A stretch of 64,000 nucleotides of DNA from Roseofilum acuticapitatum BLCC-M154 (GCF_030068475.1 NZ_JAQOSP010000042.1:1-64000), one strand, 5' to 3'; counted from the stretch's first letter, positions 7,349 to 17,469 are shown. The notes: generated from the letters alone by a model not told the origin. Numbers and translations are program-made.

Positions 7349-8719
7349 TTAGTTTTCACGGTTTAAAAATGCCACCGCCTCCACATGCGCGGTTTGCGGG
7401 AAAAAATCCACCGGTTGTACTCGTGTCAGGCGATAAGCTCCTTCCTCACAAAGAATCTGAAGATCTCGCGCTAGAGTTGCGGGCTTGCAACTGACATAAA
7501 CCAGACGCGCAGGACGCAGTTTTAATAAGCCTTGCAGCACTTCTGGCTTACAACCTTGACGAGGTGGGTCAAGTAAGACAAGATCGGGTTGATGATCTAA
7601 TTGGGGTAATATCTCTTCGACTTTGCCCACCTGAAAGGCTACATTCTCAATATGGTTTAATCGGGCATTTTCTTGAGCTTGTTGAATGGCTTCTGCTTGC
7701 ACTTCTATCCCCGTCACTTGCTGGACTTGACGCGCTATGGGTAAGGTGAATGTGCCAATGCCACAATAGGCATCAATGACCCGTTCGGTTCCTTGTAAGT
7801 CCAGATGCTGGAGAATCATATCTAACAAGGCTTCTGCGGCTTCGGTATTCACCTGAAAAAAGGTATCGGCTCCTAAATGGAAGGTTAAACCGGCAAATTG
7901 CTCGCGCACATAGGATTGTCCGATAATGGGAAAAGTGCGATCGCCAAAAATGCGATTGGTTTTATGGGGATTCACATTCAGACAAACCCCAACCACCCCA
8001 GGAAATTGCTTTAACCAGTTCTGGCTATGGGTTTCTAGACCGGGTAATCGGCGCTTTGTGGCCACGAGAGTAATTAAAATTTCTCCTGTGCGCTGACCCA
8101 TACGCAGACAGAGATGGCGCAAGAGTCCTTCATGACTCTCCTCATCATAGGCTGACCAGTGAGCCAAATCAAACTCTTCTTTGAGTAGCTCTAAGAGGGG
8201 GTTTAAGCGCTCATCCTGGACGGGACACTGATTGAGATTAATCAGTTTATGGGTTCCTTTTTGGTAATATCCCGCTTTGAAGATGCCAATATCCGACAGT
8301 TCTAGGGGATAGGACACCTTATTCCGATAGCCGAAGGACTGGGGAGCGCCGATAATGGCAGAAACGGGAGGATCGGCAAATTTGCCAATCCGAGTTAACG
8401 CTTCTGTGACTAGGGTTTGTTTCGCCTCTTGCTGATAGTCATAGCGTACATGCTGCCATTGGCATCCCCCACATTTATCGGCGACAATGCAAGCTGGACG
8501 GATACCATGGGGAGAGGGTTCGAGCAGTTCTTCGATCGCTCCTCTGGCAAATTGGGGCTTAACATAGAGTAGCCGAACTTTGAGGCGATCGCCCGGAACC
8601 GTATTCGGCACAAACACCACCCGGTTGTCTACCCGTCCCACACCATCGCCTGTATCGCTTAAGGAAGCGATCTCGATTTCCACCACTTCACCTTGTTTCC
8701 AGTTCAATTCTGTTTTCAT
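7349..8719 (-). CDS. rlmD: 23S rRNA (uracil-5-)-methyltransferase, RlmD/RumA type
   Basis: A SAM-dependent methyltransferase that forms 5-methyluridine in 23S rRNA. The 456-residue protein begins with a TRAM RNA-binding domain (about 1-65). An iron-sulfur cluster motif follows (C77, C83-G-G-C86, with a fourth Cys likely in NQCP). The SAM-binding motif is DAYCGIGTFTLP (near 315), LDPPRQGC follows, and the catalytic cysteine is in YVSCKPATLARD (near 412). All key residues are present and length is normal. The exact target uridine (U1939 or U747 type) cannot be read from sequence alone. Confidence 0.92.
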   Translation of the reverse strand: MKTELNWKQGEVVEIEIASLSDTGDGVGRVDNRVVFVPNTVPGDRLKVRLLYVKPQFARGAIEELLEPSPHGIRPACIVADKCGGCQWQHVRYDYQQEAKQTLVTEALTRIGKFADPPVSAIIGAPQSFGYRNKVSYPLELSDIGIFKAGYYQKGTHKLINLNQCPVQDERLNPLLELLKEEFDLAHWSAYDEESHEGLLRHLCLRMGQRTGEILITLVATKRRLPGLETHSQNWLKQFPGVVGVCLNVNPHKTNRIFGDRTFPIIGQSYVREQFAGLTFHLGADTFFQVNTEAAEALLDMILQHLDLQGTERVIDAYCGIGTFTLPIARQVQQVTGIEVQAEAIQQAQENARLNHIENVAFQVGKVEEILPQLDHQPDLVLLDPPRQGCKPEVLQGLLKLRPARLVYVSCKPATLARDLQILCEEGAYRLTRVQPVDFFPQTAHVEAVAFLNREN

Positions 8720-8810
8720 CTTGTTAAGTATCTCTTCCCTTGTGTCCCACCCAATAGTTAAACTAACAGGATATTGATATTCCGTTTAGGATAGGGATTC
8801 CAACATAATC

Positions 8811-9296
8811 ATGAGCGTTGTTACTCAAATCATTCTCAATGCAGACGAAGAATTGCGCTATCCCAGCGCAGGGGAACTTCAAAATATTGAAGCCTTCTTA
8901 ACCACCGGAGAAAAGCGCACTCGCATTGCCTCCACTCTCACGGAAAATGAAAAGAAGATCGTAGACAAGGCTACCCAAGAGCTGTGGCGCAGACGACCTG
9001 ACTTCATTGCACCTGGGGGTAATGCCTCTGGTACAAGGGAACGGAATCAGTGTATCCGTGATTATGGCTGGTATTTGCGGCTGGTGACCTATGGGGTTCT
9101 CGATGGTAGCACCGAGACCATCGATCAGATTGGTGTTTTAGGTGCGCGGGAAATGTACAATTCCCTCGGCGTACCCCTAGCGGGTATGGCAGAAGCTATG
9201 CGTTGCTTGAAGCAAGCCTCTTTAGCTCTGTTGAGTGTAGAAGATGCTCAGGAAACGGCTCCTTATTTTGATTTTCTGATTCAAGCCATGTCTTAA
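8811..9296 (+). CDS. apcD: allophycocyanin alpha-B subunit, ApcD
   Basis: ApcD is a low-abundance phycobilisome core subunit and a terminal emitter that passes energy to photosystem I or II. The 161-residue globin-like phycobiliprotein has the chromophore-binding cysteine in [18 protein letters not shown] (about Cys81-82) and the ApcD-type termini [17 protein letters not shown] and [14 protein letters not shown]. It stands alone, as apcD does in many cyanobacteria, away from apcABC. A strong stem-loop follows the stop. Confidence 0.95.
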   Translation: MSVVTQIILNADEELRYPSAGELQNIEAFLTTGEKRTRIASTLTENEKKIVDKATQELWRRRPDFIAPGGNASGTRERNQCIRDYGWYLRLVTYGVLDGSTETIDQIGVLGAREMYNSLGVPLAGMAEAMRCLKQASLALLSVEDAQETAPYFDFLIQAMS

Positions 9297-9301
9297 TCAG
9301 A

Positions 9302-9352
9302 GGGTTGGGCGAACCGCCCCTACGAAATAACCCGTAGGGGCGGGTTAAACCC
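9302..9352 (+). terminator. stem-loop downstream of apcD
   Basis: GCCCCTACG (9316-9324) pairs with CGTAGGGGC (9333-9341) around an 8-nt loop, and outer AACC/GGTT and GGGTT/AACCC sequences extend the pairing. It starts a few bases after the apcD stop. There is no T-run, so it may act as an mRNA 3' end or as an interspersed repeat reused as a terminator. Confidence 0.5.
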
Positions 9353-9420
9353 AAATCTAGGACACCCACAAATCAATAATGTAAACCCGCCCCCACCAAT
9401 AAACCCAGCACAGGGGAACC

Positions 9421-9435
9421 AGAAACCCGGTTTCT
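9421..9435. repeat. AGAAACCCGGTTTCT palindrome
   Basis: A 15-nt palindrome (7-bp arms around one C) matches the arms of the inverted repeats at 7125/7320 and 25098/25147. It appears to be a solo member of that family. It lies in the 200-bp gap between apcD and the next gene. Confidence 0.55.
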
Positions 9436-9461
9436 TAGCACCTAGGTTGACTATACAATCA

Positions 9462-9491
9462 TTTTTAATTTTTAATTTTTAATTTTTAATT
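9462..9491 (+). repeat. (TTTTTAA)n heptad array upstream of the 9498 gene
   Basis: Four TTTTTAA units end in AATTGATATC, directly followed by the ATG at 9498. Orientation relative to the start codon is the same as for rsmH and the genes at 15531 and 22024. No Shine-Dalgarno sequence is visible between array and ATG. Confidence 0.75.
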
Positions 9492-9497
9492 GATATC

Positions 9498-10106
9498 ATG
9501 CGTTTAGGTAAAGTCGTTAAATCAAATTCCCATTGTGATTATGTGGTGCAACTGGATGAAAAGCGGGATTTGTTGCATCCGCCAGCACCAGAGGATTATG
9601 GGTTTGGGTGTTTTGTCAAGCTTGAAGATCTCAATCAGCGCCATTGGGCGGTGGGTTTGGTTTATAATTCCCAGTTGTTTAATCCCCAATTTCTCAATAC
9701 CGGGCCTCGATTGTCGAACGATCCCGATCCGTTGTTTACGCCGGATCTGATTGTGGAAACGCGGGTATTACTGGGTACAATTTTAATTGGGGAATTGACG
9801 CAAGGGGGCGATCGCCTTTATGGAGAGCAAGGTATCCCTAGGGTAGTCGTTCCCGTCAATACGCCAGTCTTTAAGATGAGTCCCCAAGAAATTCATCAGT
9901 TTCACCTCAACGCCCAAGGTCGCCCCCATTTAGGCTACTATGCCCATGTGCTACGCAGTGGGGGGATGTTTGCCTCCCAATTGGTGCAACAAGTGATTGG
10001 AGAATTAATTAACCAAAACCTCTTTTCAGAAGCCGATCAAAGGGCATTAGAAATCCTACGCAAGGAGTTAGCCTGGAAGAATACCCTAGGCTCGATTAAG
10101 GTTTAA
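9498..10106 (+). CDS. conserved protein with HAS-barrel-like N-terminus
   Basis: A 202-residue soluble protein. The N-terminal half (GKVVKSNSHCDYVVQL, then a loop and WAVGLVYNSQLFNP) resembles the small beta-barrel found at the start of HerA helicases and ATP synthase subunits. The rest contains IPRVVVPVNTPVFKM and a helical C-terminus. No ATPase domain is attached. It sits 27 bp upstream of the giant kinase gene on the same strand, so the two probably form an operon and it may act in the same pathway. The barrel assignment is from pattern, and the role is unknown. Confidence 0.65.
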   Translation: MRLGKVVKSNSHCDYVVQLDEKRDLLHPPAPEDYGFGCFVKLEDLNQRHWAVGLVYNSQLFNPQFLNTGPRLSNDPDPLFTPDLIVETRVLLGTILIGELTQGGDRLYGEQGIPRVVVPVNTPVFKMSPQEIHQFHLNAQGRPHLGYYAHVLRSGGMFASQLVQQVIGELINQNLFSEADQRALEILRKELAWKNTLGSIKV

Positions 10107-10133
10107 AAGATCCTGGATTCTGGAGTGACCATT

Positions 10134-13100
10134 ATGCTGAAGTTAGCCGGTTATCAAGCAGAGGAGCTGATCTATGATGGCAGCCGCACCCTAGTCTATA
10201 GCGGAATCCGAAACAGCGATCGCCAGCCGGTAATGATCAAAGTGTTATGTTATCCCAACCCCAGCTTTAAGGAATTAATCCAGTTCCGCAACCAGTATGT
10301 CATCACTCGCGAGCTAGAGCATCCCCACATTGTCCGACCCTTGGCATTAGAACGCTATGGCAATAGTTATGCTTTAATTATGTCCAATTCAGGGGCGATC
10401 GCCCTTTCCCAGTATTGGCAAGTATCGAACCACTCCCCCCAAGAGATTCTCACTCTAAGCATTCAACTCTCAGAAGCCCTATATTATCTCAGCAGACAAC
10501 GAATTATTCACAAAGATATTAAACCCGCTAACATCATCATCCATCCCCAAACTCATCAAATTCAACTGATCGATTTTAGTATTTCCAGTCAACTCCCCAA
10601 AGAAGAGCAACAACTACTCAATCCCAACATCCTCGAAGGAAGTCTCTCTTACATCTCCCCAGAACAAACCGGACGCATGAACCGGGGAATTGACTATCGT
10701 ACCGACTTCTATTCCCTAGGAGTCACCTTATACGAACTGCTCACTGGTAAACTCCCTTTCCTCAGTGATGACCCCATCGAATTAGTGCATAAACATATTG
10801 CTCAAACCGCCGAATTTCCCCCAGAAAGTCACGTGCCAGTGGTGCTGCAAGGAATCGTCTTGAAACTGATGAGCAAAAATGCAGAAGACCGCTATCAAAG
10901 CGCTTTGGGGTTAAAACATGACCTAGAGAGATGTCTAGAGCAGCTAGAAACCACAGGAGAGATAGCTTTATTTATACTGGGACAAAAGGATAGGAGCGAT
11001 CGCTTCATCATCCCCGAAAAACTCTATGGAAGAGAAACTCAAGTAAAAAGCCTACTACAAGCCTTTGACCGAGTAGCAGAAGGCAACACCGAAATGATGC
11101 TAGTCGCCGGATTTTCTGGCATTGGCAAAACCGCCGTTATCAACGAAGTTCACAAACCCATCGTCAAAAAACGCGGTTACTTTATCAAAGGAAAATACGA
11201 CCAATTCAATCGCAACATTCCCTTTTCCGCCTTTGTTCAATCCTTCAGAGAACTCATGGGGCAACTCTTAGGAGAACCCGATCAACAATTAGAGAAATGG
11301 AAACAAAAAATCCTACAAGCATTAGGAGACAATGCCCAAGTCGTCATCGAAGTAGTTCCCGAATTAGAAAAAATCATCGGCCCCCAACCCCCCGCACCAC
11401 AACTCGAAGGCAATGCCGCACAAAATCGATTTAATTTTCTCTTTGAAAAATTTGTCCATGTCTTTACCAATCAAGACCATCCTCTAGTCATATTCTTAGA
11501 TGATTTACAATGGGCAGACTCAGCCTCCTTAAATCTTTTAAAACTATTAATGGAAGACTCAAAAACTGGATATTTATTAATCCTAGGAGCTTATCGGGAT
11601 AATGAAGTTTGCCCTTCTCATCCTTTGATGTTGCAATTAGAGAAAATAGAACAAGAAAAAGCCGTAATCTCTACAATCACTCTAGAACCCTTAGCCTCAA
11701 ATTATATCAATCAACTGATTGCCGATACCCTCAACGACCCTTTAGACAAGGTACAGCCCTTAACCGACTTAGTGTACCAGAATGCTCAAGGTAATCCATT
11801 TTTTACTACTCAATTTATCAAAGGACTATATAATGAACGTCTAATTTACTTTGATGAAAAATCAGGCAATTGGACTTGGAACATAAGCGAAATTTATAAT
11901 CGTGCATTACCCAATGACGTAGTTATTTTTATAGCTAGAAGCTTGCGGAAATTACCGCAAGAAACGCAAGACATCTTAAAATTAGCAGCTTGTATTGGCA
12001 ACCAATTTGATTTAGAGACTTTATCTGTAGTTTCGGAAAATACCAAAGAAGAAGTAGCAGATTATCTGTGGTATGCACTGCAAGAAGGCTTGGTGTTACC
12101 CATTAACGAAAGCTATAAATTTTTCCAAAAACTAACGACAGAAGAAACCCCAACCCAGTCAGTTCTTACAGTCGGCTATCGTTTCTTACATGACCGAGTG
12201 CAACAAGCGGCTTATTCTCTGATTGCTGAAGATAAAAAACAAGCAATTCATCTAAAAATAGGTCGTCAATTGTTGCAAAACTTAAGTAAAGAAGAAAAAG
12301 AAGAGCAATTTTTTAATATTGTCAATCATCTCAATGAAGCGCGAGATTTAATTAGCGATCCCAATGAGCGAGAAGAAATTGCCCGACTGAACTTACAAGC
12401 CAGCAAAAAAGCCAAAGTATCGGTGGCTTACGAAGCCAGTCGCCATTATTGTTATGAAGGTCAAAATTTTCTAGATGAATCAGCTTGGAATACGAATTAT
12501 ACGCTCATGTTTTCCTTGGCAATATCAACCATTGAAAGCGAACATCTGAATTATAATTTAGATGCGGCTAGAATCTTATGTACAAAAACATTGTCGCACG
12601 TTACAAGAGTTGTAGATCGTGCAAAAATCAATGCCTTTGAAATCTTATTTGAAATCAATGAGAATAAAATGCATGAAGCCATTGATCTTGCTCGACAAGC
12701 TCTAATTCCTCTAGGAATTAATTTACCATCCGATCCAGAAGAGATCAAGGCTGATGTTGAGTTGCTCCGTAAAGAAGTTGAATTACCCATAGAAGAAATT
12801 GCCAATTTAGAAAATCTGCCCTTGCTTGAGGATGAAGAAAAACTAACTGCAATCAAGATTCTTACGAATACAGCATCTGCGGCCTATATTTCTCAGCCCA
12901 ATCTCTATCCCTTGATCGCTTTTCATGGCATTCGATATCTGATCAACTATGGACAGTCGGAAGATGCAGTAACTTTTTACGCTTGGCATGGGAGCGTGCT
13001 GTGTGGAGTGTATGATGAAATTGAAACAGGATATGCATTTGGACTACTCTCCTTAAAAGTAATTGAAAAATTTAATTGGCGGGAATTTGAAACCAAGAGT

Positions 13101-15416
13101 AGAAATATGTTGAATATCTTTATTCGACATTGGAAAGAACCACTTAAAAATGCGGTTAATGATTTTATTGAAGTTATTAAAAGTGGCTTTGAAACAGGAG
13201 ATCTAGAATTTGCTTTTTATGGTGCTATCGGCCGTTGTAACTATTTCTATTTTATGGGTGGTTTTCTGCAAGAAGTACGAAAACTTCATGAACAGTATTT
13301 CCCTGCTGTTGTCAAAGCAAAATATGAGTTTCATCAAAGTTTCTTCCTCCTGTATCGACAGATTATTTCTAATCTTTTGGGAGAAAAAGAGCATCCAGAA
13401 CTCCTGGAAGGCCCTATATTCGATCGTCAGTCTTATTTGCAAGAGTGGGAAAAGAACAATAGTCATCTAGCCTTCTGTTTTTATCAAGCGCAAACCCGTC
13501 TTTTTTATTACTTTGAAGATTATTCTAGGGCCCTAGAAGTTGGCGAAAAAGCTTGGAAAAACCAAGGAGCCGCCCTTTCTACAACTTATCTATCTGAGCA
13601 TTTATTTTATTACAGTTTAGTATTGTTATCTCAGGAAAATTTAACAGAACAGCACTGGAATATTTTGGAAGAAAATCGACGAAAACTACAAATGTGGGCT
13701 GGCTTTGCTCCGATGAATTTTCAGCATAAATGGGATTTAATTGCAGCAGAAAAGTCTCGGATTTTAGGGGAATTATTTGCAGCAGCAGAATTCTACGATC
13801 GCGCCATTACTGGAGCCAAAGAAAATGGATTTCTCCACGAAGAAGCCCTGAGTAATGAACTAGCAGCTAAATTTTACTTAAACTGGGGCAAAGAAAAAGT
13901 AGCAGCCGGTTATATGCAAGAAGCTTACTATGGGTATGCTCAATGGGGAGCCAAAGCTAAAACCGATCATCTCGAAGCCCAATATCCGCGACTTTTGGCT
14001 CCTATTCTTAATCATCCAACCCAAGCTTCAAAAGGGGAAACTCTGACGAGTACATCCCCAGGTAGCTCAAATGTCTTAGATCTCACCAGTGTCATCAAAG
14101 CCTCTCAAGTGCTATCGGAAGAAATTTCTCTGAATAGTTTACTCTCTAAGTTAATGCATATTCTGATTGAAAATGCAGGGGCGACGCAAGGGATTTTAAT
14201 CTTCAATAATACGGGCACTTGGGAAATTATGGCTCAGTACCTTCAGGGTAATTGTAATCTGTCCATTGTTCCTCTTGAACAAGCAGAAAATATCCCCCAT
14301 AGCATCATTAACTGGGTCAAACGGACAGAAGAAATTGTGCGGATCAACAACTTATCAGAAAATACATCGTTTAGCACAGACTCATACTTATTGCAGCAGC
14401 CAACCCAAAGCTTGGTCTGTTCTCCCATCCTCAATCAAGGTCAATTAATTGGTATTCTCTACTTGGAAAATCATCTGACTTCAGAGGCATTTACGGCTGA
14501 CCGGATGGAAGTCCTAAATGTGCTGACGACTCAAGCGGCGATTTCGATTAATAATGCTCGATTTTATCAAACTCTGGAGGATACGGTAGCCCGACGGACG
14601 GCTCAATTGGCGACAGCGAATGAGGAAATAACCCAACTCAACGAAAGACTGAAAGCGGAAAATTTGCGTTTAGGTGCAGAACTCGATATTGCCCGCAGAG
14701 TGCAAGAAATGATATTACCCAGACCGGAAGAATTGCGTGCCATTCCCACTTTAGACATCGCTGGATACATGGCTCCAGCCGATGAAGTGGGGGGAGACTA
14801 CTATGATGTGTTGGTCGAAGATGGAGTAGCCACTATTGGTATTGGAGATGTCACCGGTCATGGGTTAGAAAGTGGGTTAGTGATGATGATGGCTCAAACG
14901 GTTATTCGGGCGATGAAGGAAGTGCGAGAGAATGATCCGGTACGATTTTTGAATACGGTCAATAGTACCCTTTATAAAAATGTGGAACGGATGAAAGTAG
15001 ACCGACAATTGACTCTAGCCATCCTCAATTATGCGGATAGCCATTTAAGTATTAGTGGGCAACATGAAGAGGTATTAGTGGTGCGGGCGGATGGAAGATT
15101 AGAAACGGTGGATACAATGGAGTTGGGGATGGTTATCGGTTTGATAGATGATATTGCCGACTTTATTGCTCAAGTGAGGGTGAAACTAGAACCGGGAGAT
15201 GGGGTGGTTCTGTATACTGATGGAATTCCGGAAGCAGAGAATGAGGCAGGCGAATTATATGGATTAGAGAGATTATGTGAGGTGATTCAAGAGCATTGGC
15301 ATCAATGCGCTCAAGAAATTCAGAAAGCGGCGATCGCGGACGTGCAAGGGTTTATCGGTAACTATAAAGTGTTTGATGATATTACTTTGCTGGTTCTGAA
15401 AGAAAAAGATCTCTAA
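10134..15416 (+). CDS. kinase / AAA-type ATPase / GAF / SpoIIE-phosphatase fusion
   Basis: A 1760-residue signalling protein. Domains in order: Ser/Thr kinase (about 1-265; lysine near 36, HKDIKPAN near 126, DFS near 146 instead of DFG); STAND/AAA-type ATPase (about 285-560; Walker A GFSGIGKT near 326, Walker B VIFLDDLQWAD near 451); a long helical repeat region; GAF (about 1330-1480); short coiled coil; and a C-terminal PP2C/SpoIIE phosphatase (from 1516; DEVGGDYYDV, GDVTGHGLESG, LYTDGIPE, DDITLLVL). It thus carries both kinase and phosphatase. The ATG at 10134 has GGAG eight bases upstream and is preferred over a GTG at 10125. Its phosphatase closely resembles that of the gene at 51675. Confidence 0.92.
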   Translation: MLKLAGYQAEELIYDGSRTLVYSGIRNSDRQPVMIKVLCYPNPSFKELIQFRNQYVITRELEHPHIVRPLALERYGNSYALIMSNSGAIALSQYWQVSNHSPQEILTLSIQLSEALYYLSRQRIIHKDIKPANIIIHPQTHQIQLIDFSISSQLPKEEQQLLNPNILEGSLSYISPEQTGRMNRGIDYRTDFYSLGVTLYELLTGKLPFLSDDPIELVHKHIAQTAEFPPESHVPVVLQGIVLKLMSKNAEDRYQSALGLKHDLERCLEQLETTGEIALFILGQKDRSDRFIIPEKLYGRETQVKSLLQAFDRVAEGNTEMMLVAGFSGIGKTAVINEVHKPIVKKRGYFIKGKYDQFNRNIPFSAFVQSFRELMGQLLGEPDQQLEKWKQKILQALGDNAQVVIEVVPELEKIIGPQPPAPQLEGNAAQNRFNFLFEKFVHVFTNQDHPLVIFLDDLQWADSASLNLLKLLMEDSKTGYLLILGAYRDNEVCPSHPLMLQLEKIEQEKAVISTITLEPLASNYINQLIADTLNDPLDKVQPLTDLVYQNAQGNPFFTTQFIKGLYNERLIYFDEKSGNWTWNISEIYNRALPNDVVIFIARSLRKLPQETQDILKLAACIGNQFDLETLSVVSENTKEEVADYLWYALQEGLVLPINESYKFFQKLTTEETPTQSVLTVGYRFLHDRVQQAAYSLIAEDKKQAIHLKIGRQLLQNLSKEEKEEQFFNIVNHLNEARDLISDPNEREEIARLNLQASKKAKVSVAYEASRHYCYEGQNFLDESAWNTNYTLMFSLAISTIESEHLNYNLDAARILCTKTLSHVTRVVDRAKINAFEILFEINENKMHEAIDLARQALIPLGINLPSDPEEIKADVELLRKEVELPIEEIANLENLPLLEDEEKLTAIKILTNTASAAYISQPNLYPLIAFHGIRYLINYGQSEDAVTFYAWHGSVLCGVYDEIETGYAFGLLSLKVIEKFNWREFETKSRNMLNIFIRHWKEPLKNAVNDFIEVIKSGFETGDLEFAFYGAIGRCNYFYFMGGFLQEVRKLHEQYFPAVVKAKYEFHQSFFLLYRQIISNLLGEKEHPELLEGPIFDRQSYLQEWEKNNSHLAFCFYQAQTRLFYYFEDYSRALEVGEKAWKNQGAALSTTYLSEHLFYYSLVLLSQENLTEQHWNILEENRRKLQMWAGFAPMNFQHKWDLIAAEKSRILGELFAAAEFYDRAITGAKENGFLHEEALSNELAAKFYLNWGKEKVAAGYMQEAYYGYAQWGAKAKTDHLEAQYPRLLAPILNHPTQASKGETLTSTSPGSSNVLDLTSVIKASQVLSEEISLNSLLSKLMHILIENAGATQGILIFNNTGTWEIMAQYLQGNCNLSIVPLEQAENIPHSIINWVKRTEEIVRINNLSENTSFSTDSYLLQQPTQSLVCSPILNQGQLIGILYLENHLTSEAFTADRMEVLNVLTTQAAISINNARFYQTLEDTVARRTAQLATANEEITQLNERLKAENLRLGAELDIARRVQEMILPRPEELRAIPTLDIAGYMAPADEVGGDYYDVLVEDGVATIGIGDVTGHGLESGLVMMMAQTVIRAMKEVRENDPVRFLNTVNSTLYKNVERMKVDRQLTLAILNYADSHLSISGQHEEVLVVRADGRLETVDTMELGMVIGLIDDIADFIAQVRVKLEPGDGVVLYTDGIPEAENEAGELYGLERLCEVIQEHWHQCAQEIQKAAIADVQGFIGNYKVFDDITLLVLKEKDL

Positions 15417-15464
15417 GCCAAAACATCGACTCTATAATAGGGAATGGGGAATAGGGATTTGAAC

Positions 15465-15483
15465 TATAGCGCTGGGCGCTATA
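15465..15483. terminator. palindrome after the giant kinase gene
   Basis: TATAGCGC-TGG-GCGCTATA is a perfect 8-bp stem with a 3-nt loop, 48 bp after the stop codon. There is no T-run. It may end or protect the 3' end of the long mRNA, or simply be an interspersed palindrome. Confidence 0.45.
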
Positions 15484-15500
15484 CTCAACATTAGGAGTTA

Positions 15501-15526
15501 TAATTTTTAATTTTTAATTTTTAATT
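15501..15526 (+). repeat. (TTTTTAA)n heptad array upstream of the GTPase gene
   Basis: Three TTTTTAA units end in AATTGATT, directly followed by the ATG at 15531. This is another copy of the start-codon-proximal array seen at 1733, 9462 and 21990. Confidence 0.75.
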
Positions 15527-15530
15527 GATT

Positions 15531-17450
15531 ATGGTGCGTTTTAAGCTGTGGCAATGGGTCGTTTTAATTACCCCGATCGCCTCTATCGTCATTTTACTGC
15601 TCGTTGCTGCCGGATGGCAGATCCATACCTGGGGTATTAGCTGGATTTGGGCGGTCTTTATCCTGGTGTTCCTGGGGTGGCGCTGGTTGTTGGTGCTGTG
15701 GACGCGCCCCATGGTGGAGCAGCTTGAAGCAGCCGTGGAAGCGGTGAGCGCGGATATGGAGGCAGTGACGGCAGAAACTCAATCGGCCATTGGTAATGCG
15801 GAAATTGGGGCAAAAATTGAGACGGAATTGGAGAAAATTCTTAAGGAGTCCAAAGGCGATCGCCCCATCTGGGAAGATCAAACCGCCTTTTTCCAACGCT
15901 GTCAAGCCATAGTGGTCTGTGTTGCTCAAGCTTATGGACAGGATGCCCAATATCCTCTACTGAATATCTATATCCCCCAAGCCTACGGGTTAATTCAAGG
16001 AACCGTGGAGGATGTGGGACGCGCCATTACCCAACTTTCTCCGGTTCTGAATCAGGTGACTGTTGGCCAAGCCTATCAAGCCTATGAACTCTATCGCAAG
16101 TTGGAACCCCCGGCGCGTAAACTGCTACAGGTGTGGGGTTGGGCCCAATGGTTGCTGAATCCGGCCGCAGCCGCAGCCAAACAAGCAACAAAGAAGTGGG
16201 GCAATCAAGCGACTCAGGAGTTATTGGTGAACCTGGGTCAAATGTTACGGGAATCGGCCCTGCGGAATCTCTGTCGCCAGGCGATCGCCCTCTACGGCAA
16301 TGTAGCGCCCCCGGAACTCAATGTTTCCGCCTCCGAACTAAGCCTACCCAAAGCCAAAACCGAAACCCTACGCGCCATTATCGCTAAAGCCTCTCCAGAA
16401 GAGGAGATCGAGCAACACCCCCTGAATCTACTCTTAGTTGGACGGACAGGGGCGGGTAAAAGTAGCCTGATTAACACCTTATTTCAAGCAGAACGGGCGG
16501 AAGTCGATGTTTTGCCCAGCACGGACAAAATTCAGAATTATCAATGGCAGGGAGCCAATGGCGAGGAGTTGAATCTGTGGGATACTCCTGGTTATGAGCA
16601 GGTGAACCGGGCAGATTTAGGCGAGCAGGTGTTAGAGTTTGGCGCTAAAGCCGATTTAGTTTTATTGGTCACTCCTGCACTCGATCCGGCTTTGCAGATG
16701 GATGTGACGTTCTTGAAGCAACTCCGGGAACAGAATGAAACCCTACCCCTAATTACCTTGGTGACTCAAGTTGACCGCTTGCGCCCCATCCGGGAATGGT
16801 CGCCCCCTTATTACTGGACATTTGGGCAGCGGCCGAAGGAGGTAGCCATTCGGGAGGCGACCGAGTATCGTCAGCAACAGTTATGGGAGTGGTGCGATCG
16901 CGTCCTTCCCGTAGTTACGGCCGATACTCAGACAGGTCGCCAGGGTTGGAATACGGACAAGCTCTCGGCAATGCTCATGGAGGCGATCGGGCCGGTGAAA
17001 GAGGAGAGACTAGCGCGATTTTTACGCGATCGCGATGCCCGTACCCTCGCCGCCGCCAAAATTATCGACCGCTACACCTTCCAAATGGCGACGACTCAAG
17101 GCCTAACTGCACTCCTGAAAAGTCCCGTCCTCCGATTTGTATCAACAATTGCCACCGGTTCCCCCACCCTCGCCTATCTCCTCGCCGAACAAATCCCCAT
17201 CGAACAGTTACCCGTTGTGATTGGCAAATTACAGATGGCCTATGATTTATTTTTGCTCCTGAGTAATGATCCGGAGATAGAAGTAAAATTTGAACTCTTG
17301 ACCCTCTGGCCCCAACTGTTGGAAAATCCCGCCACTCCCGATAAAAACGCCTGGGCCTTCGGTCACGCCTTAGTAGAATACTGGGTGCAAGGCTTGAGTG
17401 TGGATGAACTCGGCGATCGGGTTAAATTTTATCTAGAGATGCGACAGTAG
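15531..17450 (+). CDS. membrane-anchored dynamin/Era-like GTPase
   Basis: A 639-residue protein. Two adjacent hydrophobic segments near the N-terminus (about 6-26 and 33-56) form a membrane hairpin, followed by a helical linker. The GTPase domain has G1 GRTGAGKSSL (near 303), G3 DTPGYE (near 350) and G4 TQVDRL (near 411), then a helical C-terminal region. It belongs to the 50S-binding/HSR1-type GTPase group; cyanobacterial relatives are uncharacterised. The ATG at 15531 follows a (TTTTTAA)n array; a TTG six bases earlier is also in frame. A membrane-remodelling or ribosome-related role would be a guess. Confidence 0.8.
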   Translation: MVRFKLWQWVVLITPIASIVILLLVAAGWQIHTWGISWIWAVFILVFLGWRWLLVLWTRPMVEQLEAAVEAVSADMEAVTAETQSAIGNAEIGAKIETELEKILKESKGDRPIWEDQTAFFQRCQAIVVCVAQAYGQDAQYPLLNIYIPQAYGLIQGTVEDVGRAITQLSPVLNQVTVGQAYQAYELYRKLEPPARKLLQVWGWAQWLLNPAAAAAKQATKKWGNQATQELLVNLGQMLRESALRNLCRQAIALYGNVAPPELNVSASELSLPKAKTETLRAIIAKASPEEEIEQHPLNLLLVGRTGAGKSSLINTLFQAERAEVDVLPSTDKIQNYQWQGANGEELNLWDTPGYEQVNRADLGEQVLEFGAKADLVLLVTPALDPALQMDVTFLKQLREQNETLPLITLVTQVDRLRPIREWSPPYYWTFGQRPKEVAIREATEYRQQQLWEWCDRVLPVVTADTQTGRQGWNTDKLSAMLMEAIGPVKEERLARFLRDRDARTLAAAKIIDRYTFQMATTQGLTALLKSPVLRFVSTIATGSPTLAYLLAEQIPIEQLPVVIGKLQMAYDLFLLLSNDPEIEVKFELLTLWPQLLENPATPDKNAWAFGHALVEYWVQGLSVDELGDRVKFYLEMRQ

Positions 17451-17452
17451 AA

Positions 17453-17469
17453 TAGAGCGCCACGCTCTA
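17453..17469. terminator. palindrome after the GTPase gene
   Basis: TAGAGCG-CCA-CGCTCTA, a perfect 7-bp stem, begins three bases after the GTPase stop codon. It may act as a weak terminator separating the GTPase from the antitoxin gene. Confidence 0.45.

Noticed and set aside
7170-7352. 60-codon open frame between odhB and rlmD
   Set aside because: It lies entirely within the MITE-like element and the flanking inverted repeat, which recur elsewhere as non-coding DNA.
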